This document shows positions 36,148 through 45,137 of a stretch of DNA of 64,000 nt, piece by piece (position 1 is the stretch's first letter; each line of letters starts with the position of its first letter). The stretch comes from Flavobacteriaceae bacterium. GTDB lineage: Bacteria > Bacteroidota > Bacteroidia > Flavobacteriales > Flavobacteriaceae. The position numbers and the translations under genes were made by a program. The stretch lies in NCBI GenBank assembly GCA_018669795.1, contig JABHSQ010000020.1, forward strand, positions 115,946 to 179,945. Direction: 5' to 3'. The notes under the pieces are model-generated. The model was not told the origin of the DNA, ran no database searches, and was given only the letters and a program-made list of their open reading frames with translations.

Positions 36148-36183
36148 AGTTACGTTTATTAAATAATTTTTATTACATTTGAG

Positions 36184-36212
36184 AATCACTATTATTTATG
36201 GTGATAATTTTT
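36184..36212 (+). terminator. First hairpin after dnaJ
   Basis: ATCACTAT pairs with ATGGTGAT (one G-U pair), loop TATTT, then TAATTTTTT. It lies 37 bases after the stop codon. Confidence 0.65.
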
Positions 36213-36233
36213 TCTTTTTCATAGCAATTTTTT

Positions 36234-36272
36234 CCCATCCTTTATTAAGTTAAAGGGTGGGTTTTGTTTTTA
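36234..36272 (+). terminator. Second, stronger terminator after dnaJ
   Basis: CCCATCCTTTA (36234-36244) pairs with TAAAGGGTGGG (36251-36261) with one G-U pair, followed by TTTTGTTTTT. Two terminators in tandem close the grpE-dnaJ operon. Confidence 0.88.
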
Positions 36273-36392
36273 TGCCTATTTTTGTTTATTAAATTTATGT
36301 AATAATCCAGTTGGCTTAACAACAAACTATTTAAATAAACCTATAAAGCTTCATTTACAAATCAATACATTTACGCTCTTGAAAATTAAACT

Positions 36393-37331
36393 ATGAATAA
36401 TCTATTAGTAGCTAATAATGTATCTAAATCATTCGGATCCTTTAAGGCATTAAATAATGTAAGTCTTGAAGTGCCAAAAGGTTCTGTGTTTGGATTGTTA
36501 GGTCCTAACGGCGCAGGAAAAACTACATTAATTAGAATCATTAATCAAATTACAATGCCAGACTCAGGTTCTATATTGTTAGATGGAAAGCCATTGCATC
36601 CAAATGATATTAAAAATATAGGTTACTTACCCGAAGAAAGAGGTTTGTATAAATCTATGAAAGTTGGTGAACAAGTAATGTATTTAGCTCAATTAAAAGG
36701 ACTTTCTAAAACAGAAGCTAAAGAAAGACTTAACTATTGGTTTGATAGATTGGGAATTGATGATTGGTGGAATAAAAAAATTCAAGAATTATCTAAAGGA
36801 ATGGCCCAAAAAATACAGTTTGTGGTTACGGTTTTACACCAGCCAAAACTGTTGATATTTGATGAACCTTTTAGTGGTTTTGATCCTATAAATGCCAATT
36901 TAATAAAAGATGAAATATTGCGATTAAAGAAGGAAGGAGCAACGGTAATTTTTTCTACACACCGTATGGAATCGGTTGAGGAAATGTGTGATCATATCGC
37001 ATTAATAGATAAGTCAAATAAAATATTAGATGGAAAATTAATAGATATTAAAAGAGCATATAAATCCAATACGTTTAAGGTGGGGATTGCACCAAATAAT
37101 CCAGATACCATTCACGCAATATTAAAAGAAAAATTTGATGCAGTACCCATCTGTTTTAAGAGTATCAATAATGAGAAACAGTATAAAATAAAATTACCAG
37201 AAGCCTCATCTACAAATGATTTAGTGACTTATCTCACGTCAATTGGGCAACTGTCCCATTTTGAAGAACTAATACCTTCAGTTAACGATATATTCATTGA
37301 AACTATTCAAAATAATTACGAAGCCTCATGA
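36393..37331 (+). CDS. ABC transporter ATPase (NatA-like)
   Basis: 312-residue ATPase subunit of an ABC-2 exporter. Motifs: Walker A GPNGAGKTT (about 38-46), signature LSKGM (a variant of LSGGQ), Walker B LLIFDEPFSGFDP, H-loop STHRMES. A C-terminal domain of about 90 residues follows the ATPase core, as in NatA-type proteins. The permease gene overlaps its end by four bases (ATGA), so the two are translated together. The substrate is unknown; sodium or drug export are family precedents. Confidence 0.9.
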   Translation: MNNLLVANNVSKSFGSFKALNNVSLEVPKGSVFGLLGPNGAGKTTLIRIINQITMPDSGSILLDGKPLHPNDIKNIGYLPEERGLYKSMKVGEQVMYLAQLKGLSKTEAKERLNYWFDRLGIDDWWNKKIQELSKGMAQKIQFVVTVLHQPKLLIFDEPFSGFDPINANLIKDEILRLKKEGATVIFSTHRMESVEEMCDHIALIDKSNKILDGKLIDIKRAYKSNTFKVGIAPNNPDTIHAILKEKFDAVPICFKSINNEKQYKIKLPEASSTNDLVTYLTSIGQLSHFEELIPSVNDIFIETIQNNYEAS

Positions 37332-38632
37332 ATCATCTACAATTAATTATAAAAAGAGAATATTTAAATAAGGTTCGCAATAAGTCTTTTATAATAATGA
37401 CTTTTTTAAGCCCTCTTATTATGGTTCTTATTTTTACCCTAGTGGCTTATTTATCCCAATTAAATAACGAAGCTGTAACTACCATAAACATTCTTGATGA
37501 AAGTGGTTTGTTTACTAATTCTTTTAAAGATTCTGAATCTGTAAATTACACTACTTTAGAAAATATTTCAATAAATGAAGCAAAATTAGCAACCGAAACT
37601 TCTGAAGCATACGGACTCTTATATATTCCAAAAGCACCAGTATTAGATAACCTTTCAGAATCTATTACCTTTTATTCAGAAGGTTCTCCCTCCATAAGTA
37701 TGATGAGAAGTATTGAAAATAAAATTGAGGGTAGGGTAAATGTCTTAAAATTGGAAGAATCTGGAATTGATGCTAAACAGATTGAGGAATTAAGAATTAA
37801 TATAGACGCAAAAATTGAAACCTTTAAGGGTAAAAAAACATCAAAATTAGGCGCTGGTTTAAAATTAATATTTGGAGGTATTGCAGGTTATTTGCTTTTT
37901 ATGTTTATTATTATTTATGGCAATATGATCATGAGGAGTGTCATTGAAGAAAAGACAAGCAGAATTATTGAGATTATTATTTCTTCTGTGAAACCTATTA
38001 AATTATTATTGGGAAAAATATTTGGGACTACCCTTGCAGGAGTAACACAATTTGCTGTTTGGATCGTTATTATAATGTTTTTGAGTACGGCAATTTCTTC
38101 CATTTTTGGAATTGACCCTTCCGCCATACAATCTCAGCCACAAGAAATTTTAGGCGAAACTTCTAATTCGCAACAAATTATTAAAGATGTATTAGTAGAA
38201 ATAAATAATTTACCAATTTCTAATCTAATAATCATGTTTATATTCTTTTTTATAGGCGGGTATTTACTTTATAGTTCATTATATGCAGCAATCGGTGCAG
38301 CAGTTGATAATGAAACTGATACGCAGCAATTTATGTTGCCTATTTTAATGCCATTAATATTGGGAATATATGTTGGTTTTTTCACTGTTATGGATAATCC
38401 ACACGGTATCGTATCACAGGTTTTTTCATATATTCCTTTAACATCACCAGTTGTTATGCTAATGCGTATACCATTTGGAGTACCTTTATGGCAACAAATT
38501 TTATCGTTAGTAATTTTATTTGCTACTTTTATGGGAACGGTTTGGTTTGCCTCAAAGATATATAGGGTAGGGATATTGATGTATGGTAAAAAAGCAAGCT
38601 ATCGGGAGATCATAAAATGGCTTAAATATTAA
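37328..38632 (+). CDS. ABC-2 type permease (NatB-like)
   Basis: 434-residue membrane partner of the preceding ATPase. One N-terminal helix (about 22-42), a large extracytoplasmic domain (about 45-180), then five or so helices. The VIEEKTSRIIEIIISSVKP segment (near 199-217) is a conserved cytoplasmic coupling element of NatB/ABC-2 permeases. Starts inside the stop of the ATPase gene. Confidence 0.9.
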   Translation: MNHLQLIIKREYLNKVRNKSFIIMTFLSPLIMVLIFTLVAYLSQLNNEAVTTINILDESGLFTNSFKDSESVNYTTLENISINEAKLATETSEAYGLLYIPKAPVLDNLSESITFYSEGSPSISMMRSIENKIEGRVNVLKLEESGIDAKQIEELRINIDAKIETFKGKKTSKLGAGLKLIFGGIAGYLLFMFIIIYGNMIMRSVIEEKTSRIIEIIISSVKPIKLLLGKIFGTTLAGVTQFAVWIVIIMFLSTAISSIFGIDPSAIQSQPQEILGETSNSQQIIKDVLVEINNLPISNLIIMFIFFFIGGYLLYSSLYAAIGAAVDNETDTQQFMLPILMPLILGIYVGFFTVMDNPHGIVSQVFSYIPLTSPVVMLMRIPFGVPLWQQILSLVILFATFMGTVWFASKIYRVGILMYGKKASYREIIKWLKY

Positions 38633-38706
38633 TTATACAGAAAAGGTAGTTGAAAATAGCTAATGAGGTAATTGAATTTTTGAATTATTTTATAAAAATA
38701 AAATTT

Positions 38707-38799
38707 ATGTTAAAAAAATGTTTAAAAAATTGGTATTACATTATTGGTTTTATTATTGTTTATATTTTCATTGTAATTATTGCAAATAGTTCTATATAA
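38707..38799 (+). CDS. Possible 30-aa single-helix membrane peptide
   Basis: ATG at 38707 opens 30 codons: a basic start (MLKKCLKNWYY), one hydrophobic helix (IIGFIIVYIFIVIIA) and NSSI-stop. It ends 5 bases before the start of the sigma-54 response regulator and so would share its transcript. The positive-inside arrangement is protein-like, but AT-rich DNA yields such frames by chance, so this is tentative. Confidence 0.4.
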   Translation: MLKKCLKNWYYIIGFIIVYIFIVIIANSSI

Positions 38800-38804
38800 A
38801 AAAT

Positions 38805-39968
38805 ATGTCAAAGATATTAATCATAGAAGATGAAGCTGCGATACGAAGAGTGTTAGTGAAAATACTTTCTGAAGAAAACACTAATTATAAAGTTTCGGAA
38901 GCTGAAGATGGACTCCAAGGAATAGAGTTAATTAAAAAAGAAGATTTTGATCTTATTTTATGTGACATAAAAATGCCTAAAATGGATGGTATTGAAGTTT
39001 TAATGGCATCTAAAAAAATAAAACCTGAAATCCCTATTGTTATGATATCTGGTCATGGTGATTTAGACACTGCTGTAAATGCTATGCGTTTAGATGCATT
39101 TGATTATATATCAAAACCACCAGATTTAAATAGGTTATTGAATACCGTTCGCATTGCTTTAGATCGTAAAAAATTGGTTGTTGAAAACACGCTACTAAAG
39201 AAAAAAGTCAGTAAGAAATATGAAATGATAGGAGCGTCTCCTTCTATTATTCATGTTAAAGAAATGATAGAGAAAGTAGCTCCAAGCGAAGCAAGAGTAT
39301 TAATTACAGGAGCAAATGGTACTGGGAAAGAGTTGGTGGCTCATTGGCTCTATGAAAAAAGTGATCGTTCTAAAGGTCCTTTAATAGAGGTTAATTGCGC
39401 GGCAATACCAAGTGAATTAATTGAAAGCGAGTTGTTTGGTCATAAAAAAGGAAGTTTTACAGGAGCGGTAAAAGATAGAGCTGGGAAATTTGAAGCAGCT
39501 AATAACGGGACTATTTTTTTAGATGAAATTGGTGATATGAGCCTATCTGCACAAGCTAAAGTGTTAAGGGCTTTGCAGGAAAATAAAATAAGTAGGGTAG
39601 GTAGTGATCATGATATTAACGTAAATGTTAGGGTATTAGCAGCAACTAATAAAAATTTAAAACAGGAAATTGCTGACGGAAATTTTAGAGAAGATTTATA
39701 CCATAGATTGGCTGTGATATTAATTAAAGTTCCAGCTTTAAACGATCGAAGAGATGATATTCCTTTACTGATTAAATATTTTAGTGATAAAATCACAGAA
39801 GAACAAGGTGTTGCTTGTAAAAATTTCTCAAAAAAAGCAATTTTATTGTTACAAGAATATGATTGGACTGGGAATATTAGAGAACTTAGAAATGTAATTG
39901 AGCGATTAATTATATTAGGTGGAGATGAGGTTTCAGAAAATGATGTAAATTTATTTGCTAGTAAATAA
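38805..39968 (+). CDS. Sigma-54-dependent response regulator without DNA-binding domain
   Basis: 387 residues. The receiver domain (1-120) has the phosphate acceptor D54 in LCDIKMP. The AAA+ sigma-54 activation domain (about 140-380) has Walker A GANGTGKE (169-176), GSFTGA (216-221, where most relatives have GAFTGA) and LDEIGDMS. The chain stops at VSENDVNLFASK, directly after the AAA+ lid, so the Fis-type HTH of NtrC-family proteins is absent; the 160 bases downstream do not encode one in any frame. Short forms like this exist (for example FlgR of Helicobacter pylori). No sensor kinase is nearby. Confidence 0.93.
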   Translation: MSKILIIEDEAAIRRVLVKILSEENTNYKVSEAEDGLQGIELIKKEDFDLILCDIKMPKMDGIEVLMASKKIKPEIPIVMISGHGDLDTAVNAMRLDAFDYISKPPDLNRLLNTVRIALDRKKLVVENTLLKKKVSKKYEMIGASPSIIHVKEMIEKVAPSEARVLITGANGTGKELVAHWLYEKSDRSKGPLIEVNCAAIPSELIESELFGHKKGSFTGAVKDRAGKFEAANNGTIFLDEIGDMSLSAQAKVLRALQENKISRVGSDHDINVNVRVLAATNKNLKQEIADGNFREDLYHRLAVILIKVPALNDRRDDIPLLIKYFSDKITEEQGVACKNFSKKAILLLQEYDWTGNIRELRNVIERLIILGGDEVSENDVNLFASK

Positions 39969-40130
39969 ATTCTTATAAAATGAGCTTTCCTGCAACTAGA
40001 TTTATTGTTACTTCCATATTGCTTCAAGCATTGAAGAAATTAAGGAACCTGAATTAACTCCTAAAATTGAAGCTACTATATCAGAATAATAAAATAACTA
40101 TAAAATGAATAACCAGTTAATAAACACCCT

Positions 40131-41525
40131 ATGAAAAAAATATTTATATCCATTTTCTTGTTTTCTATTGCTACAACAGGGATTTCTCAAAAAGTAAATA
40201 AGAAAGATTCAACTGTGATAAAGCAAATATTTGATACTTCTTTAACTGATGGTGCTAGTTATGAATGGCTAGATTATATGTCTAATAATATTGGAAGTAG
40301 ACTTTCAGGCTCCTTAGGAGCAGAGTTAGCAGTTAACTACACAAAGGAACAAATGGAAGAATTGGGTATTGACAAAGTTTGGTTGCAACCCGTAATGGTT
40401 CCTAAATGGACAAGAGGAGTAAAAGAGTATTCTTATATAGAAACTTCTCCAGGAGTAACTTCGTTAGTCGATATTTGTGCATTAGGAGGGTCGGTACCTA
40501 CTCCTTATGGGGGTTTAAAAGCAGCAGTTGTTGAGGTTAAAAACTTTGAAGAACTAAGGGGTTTAGGAAGAGAAAAAATTGAAGGAAAAATTGTTTTTTA
40601 TAACCGACCAATGCAGGATAATTTAATTCAAACAATGAATGCTTATGGAGGCGCTGTTGATCAACGGTATTCGGGTGCTGCAGAAGCTGCAAAATATGGA
40701 GCTGCAGGTGTTATTGTTAGATCTATGAATTTTAGTCAAGATGATTTTCCTCATACCGGAGCTATGAGTTATGGTGATACTCCAGAACATCTTCTCATTC
40801 CTGCTTGTGCAATTAGTACAAACGGAGCTAATTATTTAAGTATAACCCTAAAATTGCAACCCGATTTATTATTTTATTTTAATCAAAATTGTAAAACGTA
40901 TCCAGATGTACAATCCTATAATGTGATTGGTGAAATTACAGGAAGCGAAAATTCAAACAAATTTATTGTTGTTGGAGGTCATTTAGATTCATGGGACTTA
41001 GGAGATGGATCACACGATGACGGTGCAGGTTGTGTACAGTCAATGGAAGTATTACGTATTTTGAAGAAAATTGGCTATCAACCAAAACATACAATAAGAG
41101 CAGTTATGTTTATGAATGAAGAAAATGGATTAAGAGGAGGAACTAAATATGCCGCTGAAGCAAAAAGAAAAAACGAACATCATTTATTTGCTTTGGAAAG
41201 TGATTCTGGTGGATTTACTCCAAGAGGATTTTCTTTTGATGCAAGCGATACTAATTTTGCTCAAATTAAACCTTGGGATGTTTTATTTGAACCTTATTTA
41301 ATTGATAGGTTCGTAAAAGGAGGAAGTGGAGCAGATATAGGTCCGTTAAAAAATGAAGGAATGGTTACTGTTTTAGCAGGTTTAAGCCCTGACTCACAGC
41401 GTTATTTTGATTATCATCATGCAGCTAATGATACCTTTGATAAAGTAAATAAACGTGAATTAGAATTAGGAGCTGCGGCTATGACAAGTATTATTTATTT
41501 GATGGATAAGTATGCTCTAAAATAG
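40131..41525 (+). CDS. M28 family metallopeptidase, exported (carboxypeptidase Q-like)
   Basis: 464 residues with a signal peptide (MKKIFISIFLFSIATTGISQ). A PA-domain insert (about 130-260) precedes the peptidase core. Zinc and catalytic residues: GGHLDSWDLG (His and Asp), SHDDGAG (bridging Asp), NEENGLRGG (catalytic Glu plus ligand Glu), ESDSGG (Asp) and DYHHAANDTFD (last His). Domain layout resembles plasma glutamate carboxypeptidase. Likely digests peptides in the periplasm or outside the cell. Confidence 0.92.
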   Translation: MKKIFISIFLFSIATTGISQKVNKKDSTVIKQIFDTSLTDGASYEWLDYMSNNIGSRLSGSLGAELAVNYTKEQMEELGIDKVWLQPVMVPKWTRGVKEYSYIETSPGVTSLVDICALGGSVPTPYGGLKAAVVEVKNFEELRGLGREKIEGKIVFYNRPMQDNLIQTMNAYGGAVDQRYSGAAEAAKYGAAGVIVRSMNFSQDDFPHTGAMSYGDTPEHLLIPACAISTNGANYLSITLKLQPDLLFYFNQNCKTYPDVQSYNVIGEITGSENSNKFIVVGGHLDSWDLGDGSHDDGAGCVQSMEVLRILKKIGYQPKHTIRAVMFMNEENGLRGGTKYAAEAKRKNEHHLFALESDSGGFTPRGFSFDASDTNFAQIKPWDVLFEPYLIDRFVKGGSGADIGPLKNEGMVTVLAGLSPDSQRYFDYHHAANDTFDKVNKRELELGAAAMTSIIYLMDKYALK

Positions 41526-41675
41526 TTTTTACCCAATTAATGTCATCGTTTATTTACATACTTGTTTTATGGTAGGTAATTGAGCTATCTATTCTTCAAT
41601 GTTAGTTGTACCGTACTTTATGATTTTTATTTTCTAAATATAGAAAACATTTTATTTTTTATTAAATGCGTTTTT

Positions 41676-41683
41676 TACCTTTG
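41676..41683 (+). promoter_or_regulatory. Candidate -7 element of the MATE operon
   Basis: TACCTTTG matches TAnnTTTG and lies 18 bases before the TTG start at 41702, predicting a leader of about a dozen bases. Confidence 0.42.
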
Positions 41684-41701
41684 TTATCAAAATAAAATTA
41701 A

Positions 41702-43093
41702 TTGATATTAGCCGATTATACAAAAGAATTTAATTATAATTTAAAACTTTCATACCCTGTAATATTAGGAATGTTAGGCCATACCATGGTTGCATTTGTT
41801 GATAATATAATGGTAGGCCAAATTGGCACAGCAGAGCTTGCAGCAATATCACTTGCAAATAGTTTTATGTTTATTGCCATGTCTTTAGGTATCGGTTTTT
41901 CTACGGCAATAACTCCCTTAATAGCGGAAGCAGATGGGGAAGGAAGCTTTGAAGTTGGAAAATCTACTTTTAAACACGGTCTTTTTCTATGTACGGTACT
42001 AAGTATCCTATTGTTTTTAGGAGTATTTTTTGCAGAACCGATGCTATATTTAATGAAACAACCTCCTGAAGTAGTTGAATTAGCAATACCCTATTTAAAT
42101 TTAGTGGCAGTATCTCTGATTCCATTAGTCATTTTTCAGGCATTTAAACAATTTAGTGATGGAATGTCGATGACTAAATACCCGATGTATGCTATTTTAA
42201 TTGGTAATGTTATCAACGTGGTATTAAATTATTTATTCATATTTGGAAAATTTGGATTCCCAGAACTAGGGATTGTAGGAGCTGCTATTGGCACCTTGGT
42301 TTCGAGGCTTATCATAGTTATTTTCTTATGGTATTTATTATCTCAACATCATAAATCAAGAGCATTTGTTTTAAACATTAAGATTTTCAAACTTTCTAAA
42401 AAAATGATTAAGAAATTGTATAGCATAGGTTTTCCTTCAGCGATGCAAATGTTTTTTGAGGTTGCTATTTTTACCGCTGCTATTTGGCTTTCAGGGATTT
42501 TGGGTAAAAACCCTCAGGCTGCTAATCAAATTGCTTTAAACCTGTCTTCAATGACTTTTATGGTTGCTATGGGATTAAGTGTAACTGCAATGATACGGGT
42601 TGGAAATCAAAAAGGATTAAAACGGTATATAGACTTGCGAAGAATTGCTTTTTCAATTTTTATGATTGCAACCCTATTTGCTGTTGTTTTTGCAATTTTA
42701 TTTTTCCTTTTTAGCGGAATTCTTCCAAAAATGTATTTAGATTTAAATGACCCAACAAAAATGGTTGATAATTATGAAGTAATTACCATAGCATCTAAAT
42801 TATTATTGATCGCTGCCGTTTTTCAAATTACAGACACCATACAAGTGGTTGCTTTAGGAGCTTTAAGAGGTATGCAGGACGTTAAAATTCCAACGTTTAT
42901 AACTTTTGTTTCCTATTGGCTTATCGGTTTTCCTATTTCTTATTATTTAAGTTTATATACCGATTATAAAAGTGCTGGAATTTGGATTGGATTATTAGCA
43001 GGCTTAAGCTCTTCTGGGATACTACTGTTTATTAGATTTAATTACCTTTCCAATAAATTAATCATCCAAAACTCAGTATTACAAAATGAATAA
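41702..43093 (+). CDS. MATE family efflux transporter
   Basis: 463-residue membrane protein with twelve helices in two bundles. The segments PVILGMLGHTMVAFVDNIMVG (start of bundle one; key part VDNIMVGQIGTAELAA) and FPSAMQMFFEVAIF (start of bundle two) are typical of MATE Na+/H+-coupled drug exporters. TTG at 41702 is chosen as start because it gives the usual short N-terminus (ILADYTKEFNYNLKL) and fits the promoter. First gene of a four-gene overlapping operon. Confidence 0.9.
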   Translation: MILADYTKEFNYNLKLSYPVILGMLGHTMVAFVDNIMVGQIGTAELAAISLANSFMFIAMSLGIGFSTAITPLIAEADGEGSFEVGKSTFKHGLFLCTVLSILLFLGVFFAEPMLYLMKQPPEVVELAIPYLNLVAVSLIPLVIFQAFKQFSDGMSMTKYPMYAILIGNVINVVLNYLFIFGKFGFPELGIVGAAIGTLVSRLIIVIFLWYLLSQHHKSRAFVLNIKIFKLSKKMIKKLYSIGFPSAMQMFFEVAIFTAAIWLSGILGKNPQAANQIALNLSSMTFMVAMGLSVTAMIRVGNQKGLKRYIDLRRIAFSIFMIATLFAVVFAILFFLFSGILPKMYLDLNDPTKMVDNYEVITIASKLLLIAAVFQITDTIQVVALGALRGMQDVKIPTFITFVSYWLIGFPISYYLSLYTDYKSAGIWIGLLAGLSSSGILLFIRFNYLSNKLIIQNSVLQNE

Positions 43094-43739
43094 AATACTA
43101 CCTTTAATAGCTTTTATGTTATTCTGCTTGATAGATTTTTTTGGAATCTATTTAGATAAGCAAATGATGGTAAATTTTGCCAAACCCATGTTGATGATCA
43201 CCTTGTTTTGGTACTATTATTCAAATGCTAAAAAACTCAATAAATATTTTGTGTTAGGACTCTTTTTTAGTTTTCTGGGAGATATTTTATTATTAGGTAC
43301 TGGAGAGATGTACTTTGTTTTCGGATTGCTTTTCTTTTTAATTGCCCATGTATTTTATATAATTATTGTTCTTAAAATTATTCAAATAACCAAACCAAAA
43401 GAGTTTATAATTGCAAGTGTTCCATTCCTATTATTATTTCTAGTATTAATGAATGTTTTATATGCTGGATTAGGTGCTATAAAAATTCCTGTAATTATTT
43501 ATGCAATAACTATTTCGTTTTTTGGAATCGTTTCATTAATTCTATATCTACAAGCCAAAACAAAAATTTCAATGCTTTTATTGGTTGGAGTTTTAACCTT
43601 TATTACTTCAGATACAATATTAGCATTAAATTTATTTTATAAAAAGCAATCGTTTTATCCATTATTAATAATGATGACTTATGTTTTAGCTCAATATTTA
43701 ATTTGTAGATTTGTGCTTAAATTAAATCAACAATCATGA
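43086..43739 (+). CDS. YhhN/TMEM86 family protein (lysoplasmalogenase-like)
   Basis: 217 residues, about eight helices. Conserved YhhN features are visible: FAKPMLM near residue 31, FFSFLGDILLL (with the key Gly-Asp) and FGLLFFLIAHVFY. Animal TMEM86 hydrolyses the vinyl-ether bond of lysoplasmalogens; the bacterial substrate is uncertain. It overlaps the MATE gene by 8 bases and the next gene by 4. Confidence 0.85.
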   Translation: MNKILPLIAFMLFCLIDFFGIYLDKQMMVNFAKPMLMITLFWYYYSNAKKLNKYFVLGLFFSFLGDILLLGTGEMYFVFGLLFFLIAHVFYIIIVLKIIQITKPKEFIIASVPFLLLFLVLMNVLYAGLGAIKIPVIIYAITISFFGIVSLILYLQAKTKISMLLLVGVLTFITSDTILALNLFYKKQSFYPLLIMMTYVLAQYLICRFVLKLNQQS

Positions 43740-43966
43740 CACTTCCAAAATTTATATTAGGTGATAATAGCGAATTTCCTGAAGCTATTTTTGTTATACA
43801 TACAGAATTTCCTCGTTTTATCATCAATCTTAAAAATGATGAGGTAACTTGGTTAGAGGAATTTGATAAAGAAGATCAAAAGGAATTAGAGGAAGAAACC
43901 GAAACTGCCATTGAAGAAGCTAGTAAGTTTTATGATAGCGAAGTAGCTAATTACGAAAATGATTGA
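43736..43966 (+). CDS. Small acidic protein, 76 aa
   Basis: A conserved-looking hypothetical protein: an N-terminal beta-rich part (LPKFILGDNSEFPEAIFVIH, then PRFIINLKNDEVTWLEEF) and a strongly acidic helix (EELEEETE-like region near 48-62). No signal or membrane segment. ATGA overlap with the YhhN gene and an 8-base overlap with the PAP2 gene place it firmly in the operon, which supports it being real. Confidence 0.75.
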   Translation: MTLPKFILGDNSEFPEAIFVIHTEFPRFIINLKNDEVTWLEEFDKEDQKELEEETETAIEEASKFYDSEVANYEND

Positions 43967-44519
43967 GGAATTAATAAAATATGATACTGATCTTTTTCTT
44001 TTCCTTAATAATCTAGGAAGTGAACCTTGGGATAATCTGTGGAGAGTTATTACTAACAAGCTTACATTTATTCCTTTATACGTATTTCTTTTATTTTTAG
44101 TTTATAAAAATTATGGTTTAAAAGGAACATTAATTATTTTAGTTGGTGCTGCTTTAATGATCACTACTTCAGATCAATTGGCTAATTTATTTAAAAATGG
44201 TTTTCAAAGATTACGTCCTTGGGCTCATGAAGATTTAGATGGCTTAATGAGAATGGTTGTTGATAAAAGAGGTGTATATAGTTTTTTCTCAGGGCATGCT
44301 ATCAACTCTATGGGCTTAGCGGTTTATATGGGCTTATTGTTGCGTCATAAATATTATTACTTACCTTTTATCTTATTGCTTTGGGCATTTTTAGTAGGCT
44401 ATAGTAGGATTTATGTAGGTGTTCATTATCCTTTAGATGTGCTTACAGGCTTTTTCTTTGGAAGTGTTATTGGATGGGGATTTTACAAATTACAATTAAT
44501 TGCTCAGAAAAATTTGTAA
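43959..44519 (+). CDS. PAP2 family membrane phosphatase
   Basis: 186 residues, six helices. The three catalytic motifs are present: KNGFQRLRP (KxxxxxxRP), FFSGHAIN (the SGH motif) and SRIYVGVHYPLD (SRxxxxxHxxxD). Relatives remove phosphate from undecaprenyl-pyrophosphate, phosphatidic acid or lipid A. The opposite-strand LAB_N gene ends one base after this gene's stop. Confidence 0.9.
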   Translation: MIEELIKYDTDLFLFLNNLGSEPWDNLWRVITNKLTFIPLYVFLLFLVYKNYGLKGTLIILVGAALMITTSDQLANLFKNGFQRLRPWAHEDLDGLMRMVVDKRGVYSFFSGHAINSMGLAVYMGLLLRHKYYYLPFILLLWAFLVGYSRIYVGVHYPLDVLTGFFFGSVIGWGFYKLQLIAQKNL

Positions 44520-45137
44520 TTAATGTCTTTTCAAAATCATTAGATTTCTAATATAAACTACCAACCCAAAAATTTGACCCATAAACAAAATGGGGTCTTT
44601 TCTGAAAATCGCATATATTAGAATTAATATAGCTCCCAATAAACTTATGATCCAAAAATCAGCTGGAAGTACTGAAGCTTTAATCCTTTCTGAATAAATC
44701 CACTGGTAAATAAATCGAAACGTAAATACTAGTTGTGAAACAATTCCTAAAACCAATAACCAACTAGAAATATGATCTTTATTAAAAAGTTGGGTAATGT
44801 CATATGTTCCTTGTAGGAATGTAATTAAAAATGTAGTTATTGGAAAACAAATAAAAAAGATGCGAATTTCCTTCTGTATTTTTCCCCATTGATGTTGTAA
44901 TTGTAAATTTCGAATATAGATATAATAGGTTATAAATTGACCCAGCATAATTGCAAAATCATTTCTTAAATATCCATAAATAAATAAAAGTAAAGAAGCA
45001 ATTAAACTGATATTCCAAAATAAGGTAGGAGCGACCACTTTTTTTTCTTTTTCTGAAGAGATCCATTGAACCAATAGCCTAATTGAAAAAAGGATTTGTG
45101 CTATTAAACCTATGGTATATATAAAGTAATCGTTCAC
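44520..45137 (-). CDS. Lipid A disaccharide synthase N-terminal-like (LAB_N) membrane protein
   Basis: 205 residues, about six helices in two LAB_N repeats: the first near 10-75 (FSIRLLVQWISSEKEKK, then FWNISLIASLLLFIYG) and the second near 125-200 (FTFRFIYQWIYSERIK, then FWIISLLGAILILIYAI). Each repeat ends with a GQ-containing helix (MLGQ, MFMG Q-like). Despite its name this domain lacks the glycosyltransferase; it often accompanies GT2 enzymes, as here (4-base overlap), and probably helps handle lipid-linked sugars. Confidence 0.85.
   Translation of the reverse strand: MNDYFIYTIGLIAQILFSIRLLVQWISSEKEKKVVAPTLFWNISLIASLLLFIYGYLRNDFAIMLGQFITYYIYIRNLQLQHQWGKIQKEIRIFFICFPITTFLITFLQGTYDITQLFNKDHISSWLLVLGIVSQLVFTFRFIYQWIYSERIKASVLPADFWIISLLGAILILIYAIFRKDPILFMGQIFGLVVYIRNLMILKRH

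Noticed and set aside
39980..40089. Short frames after the sigma-54 regulator (MSFPATRFIVTSILLQ and, in another frame, SSIEEIKEPELTPKIEA)
   Set aside because: I considered a lost HTH domain or a frameshifted small gene. Neither frame resembles a Fis-type HTH, and the pieces do not join into a recognisable protein.
40105..40134. Nine-codon upstream ORF (MNNQLINTL) overlapping the M28 peptidase start as ATGA
   Set aside because: Very short frames are common in AT-rich leaders. No repeated codon or hairpin suggests attenuation.
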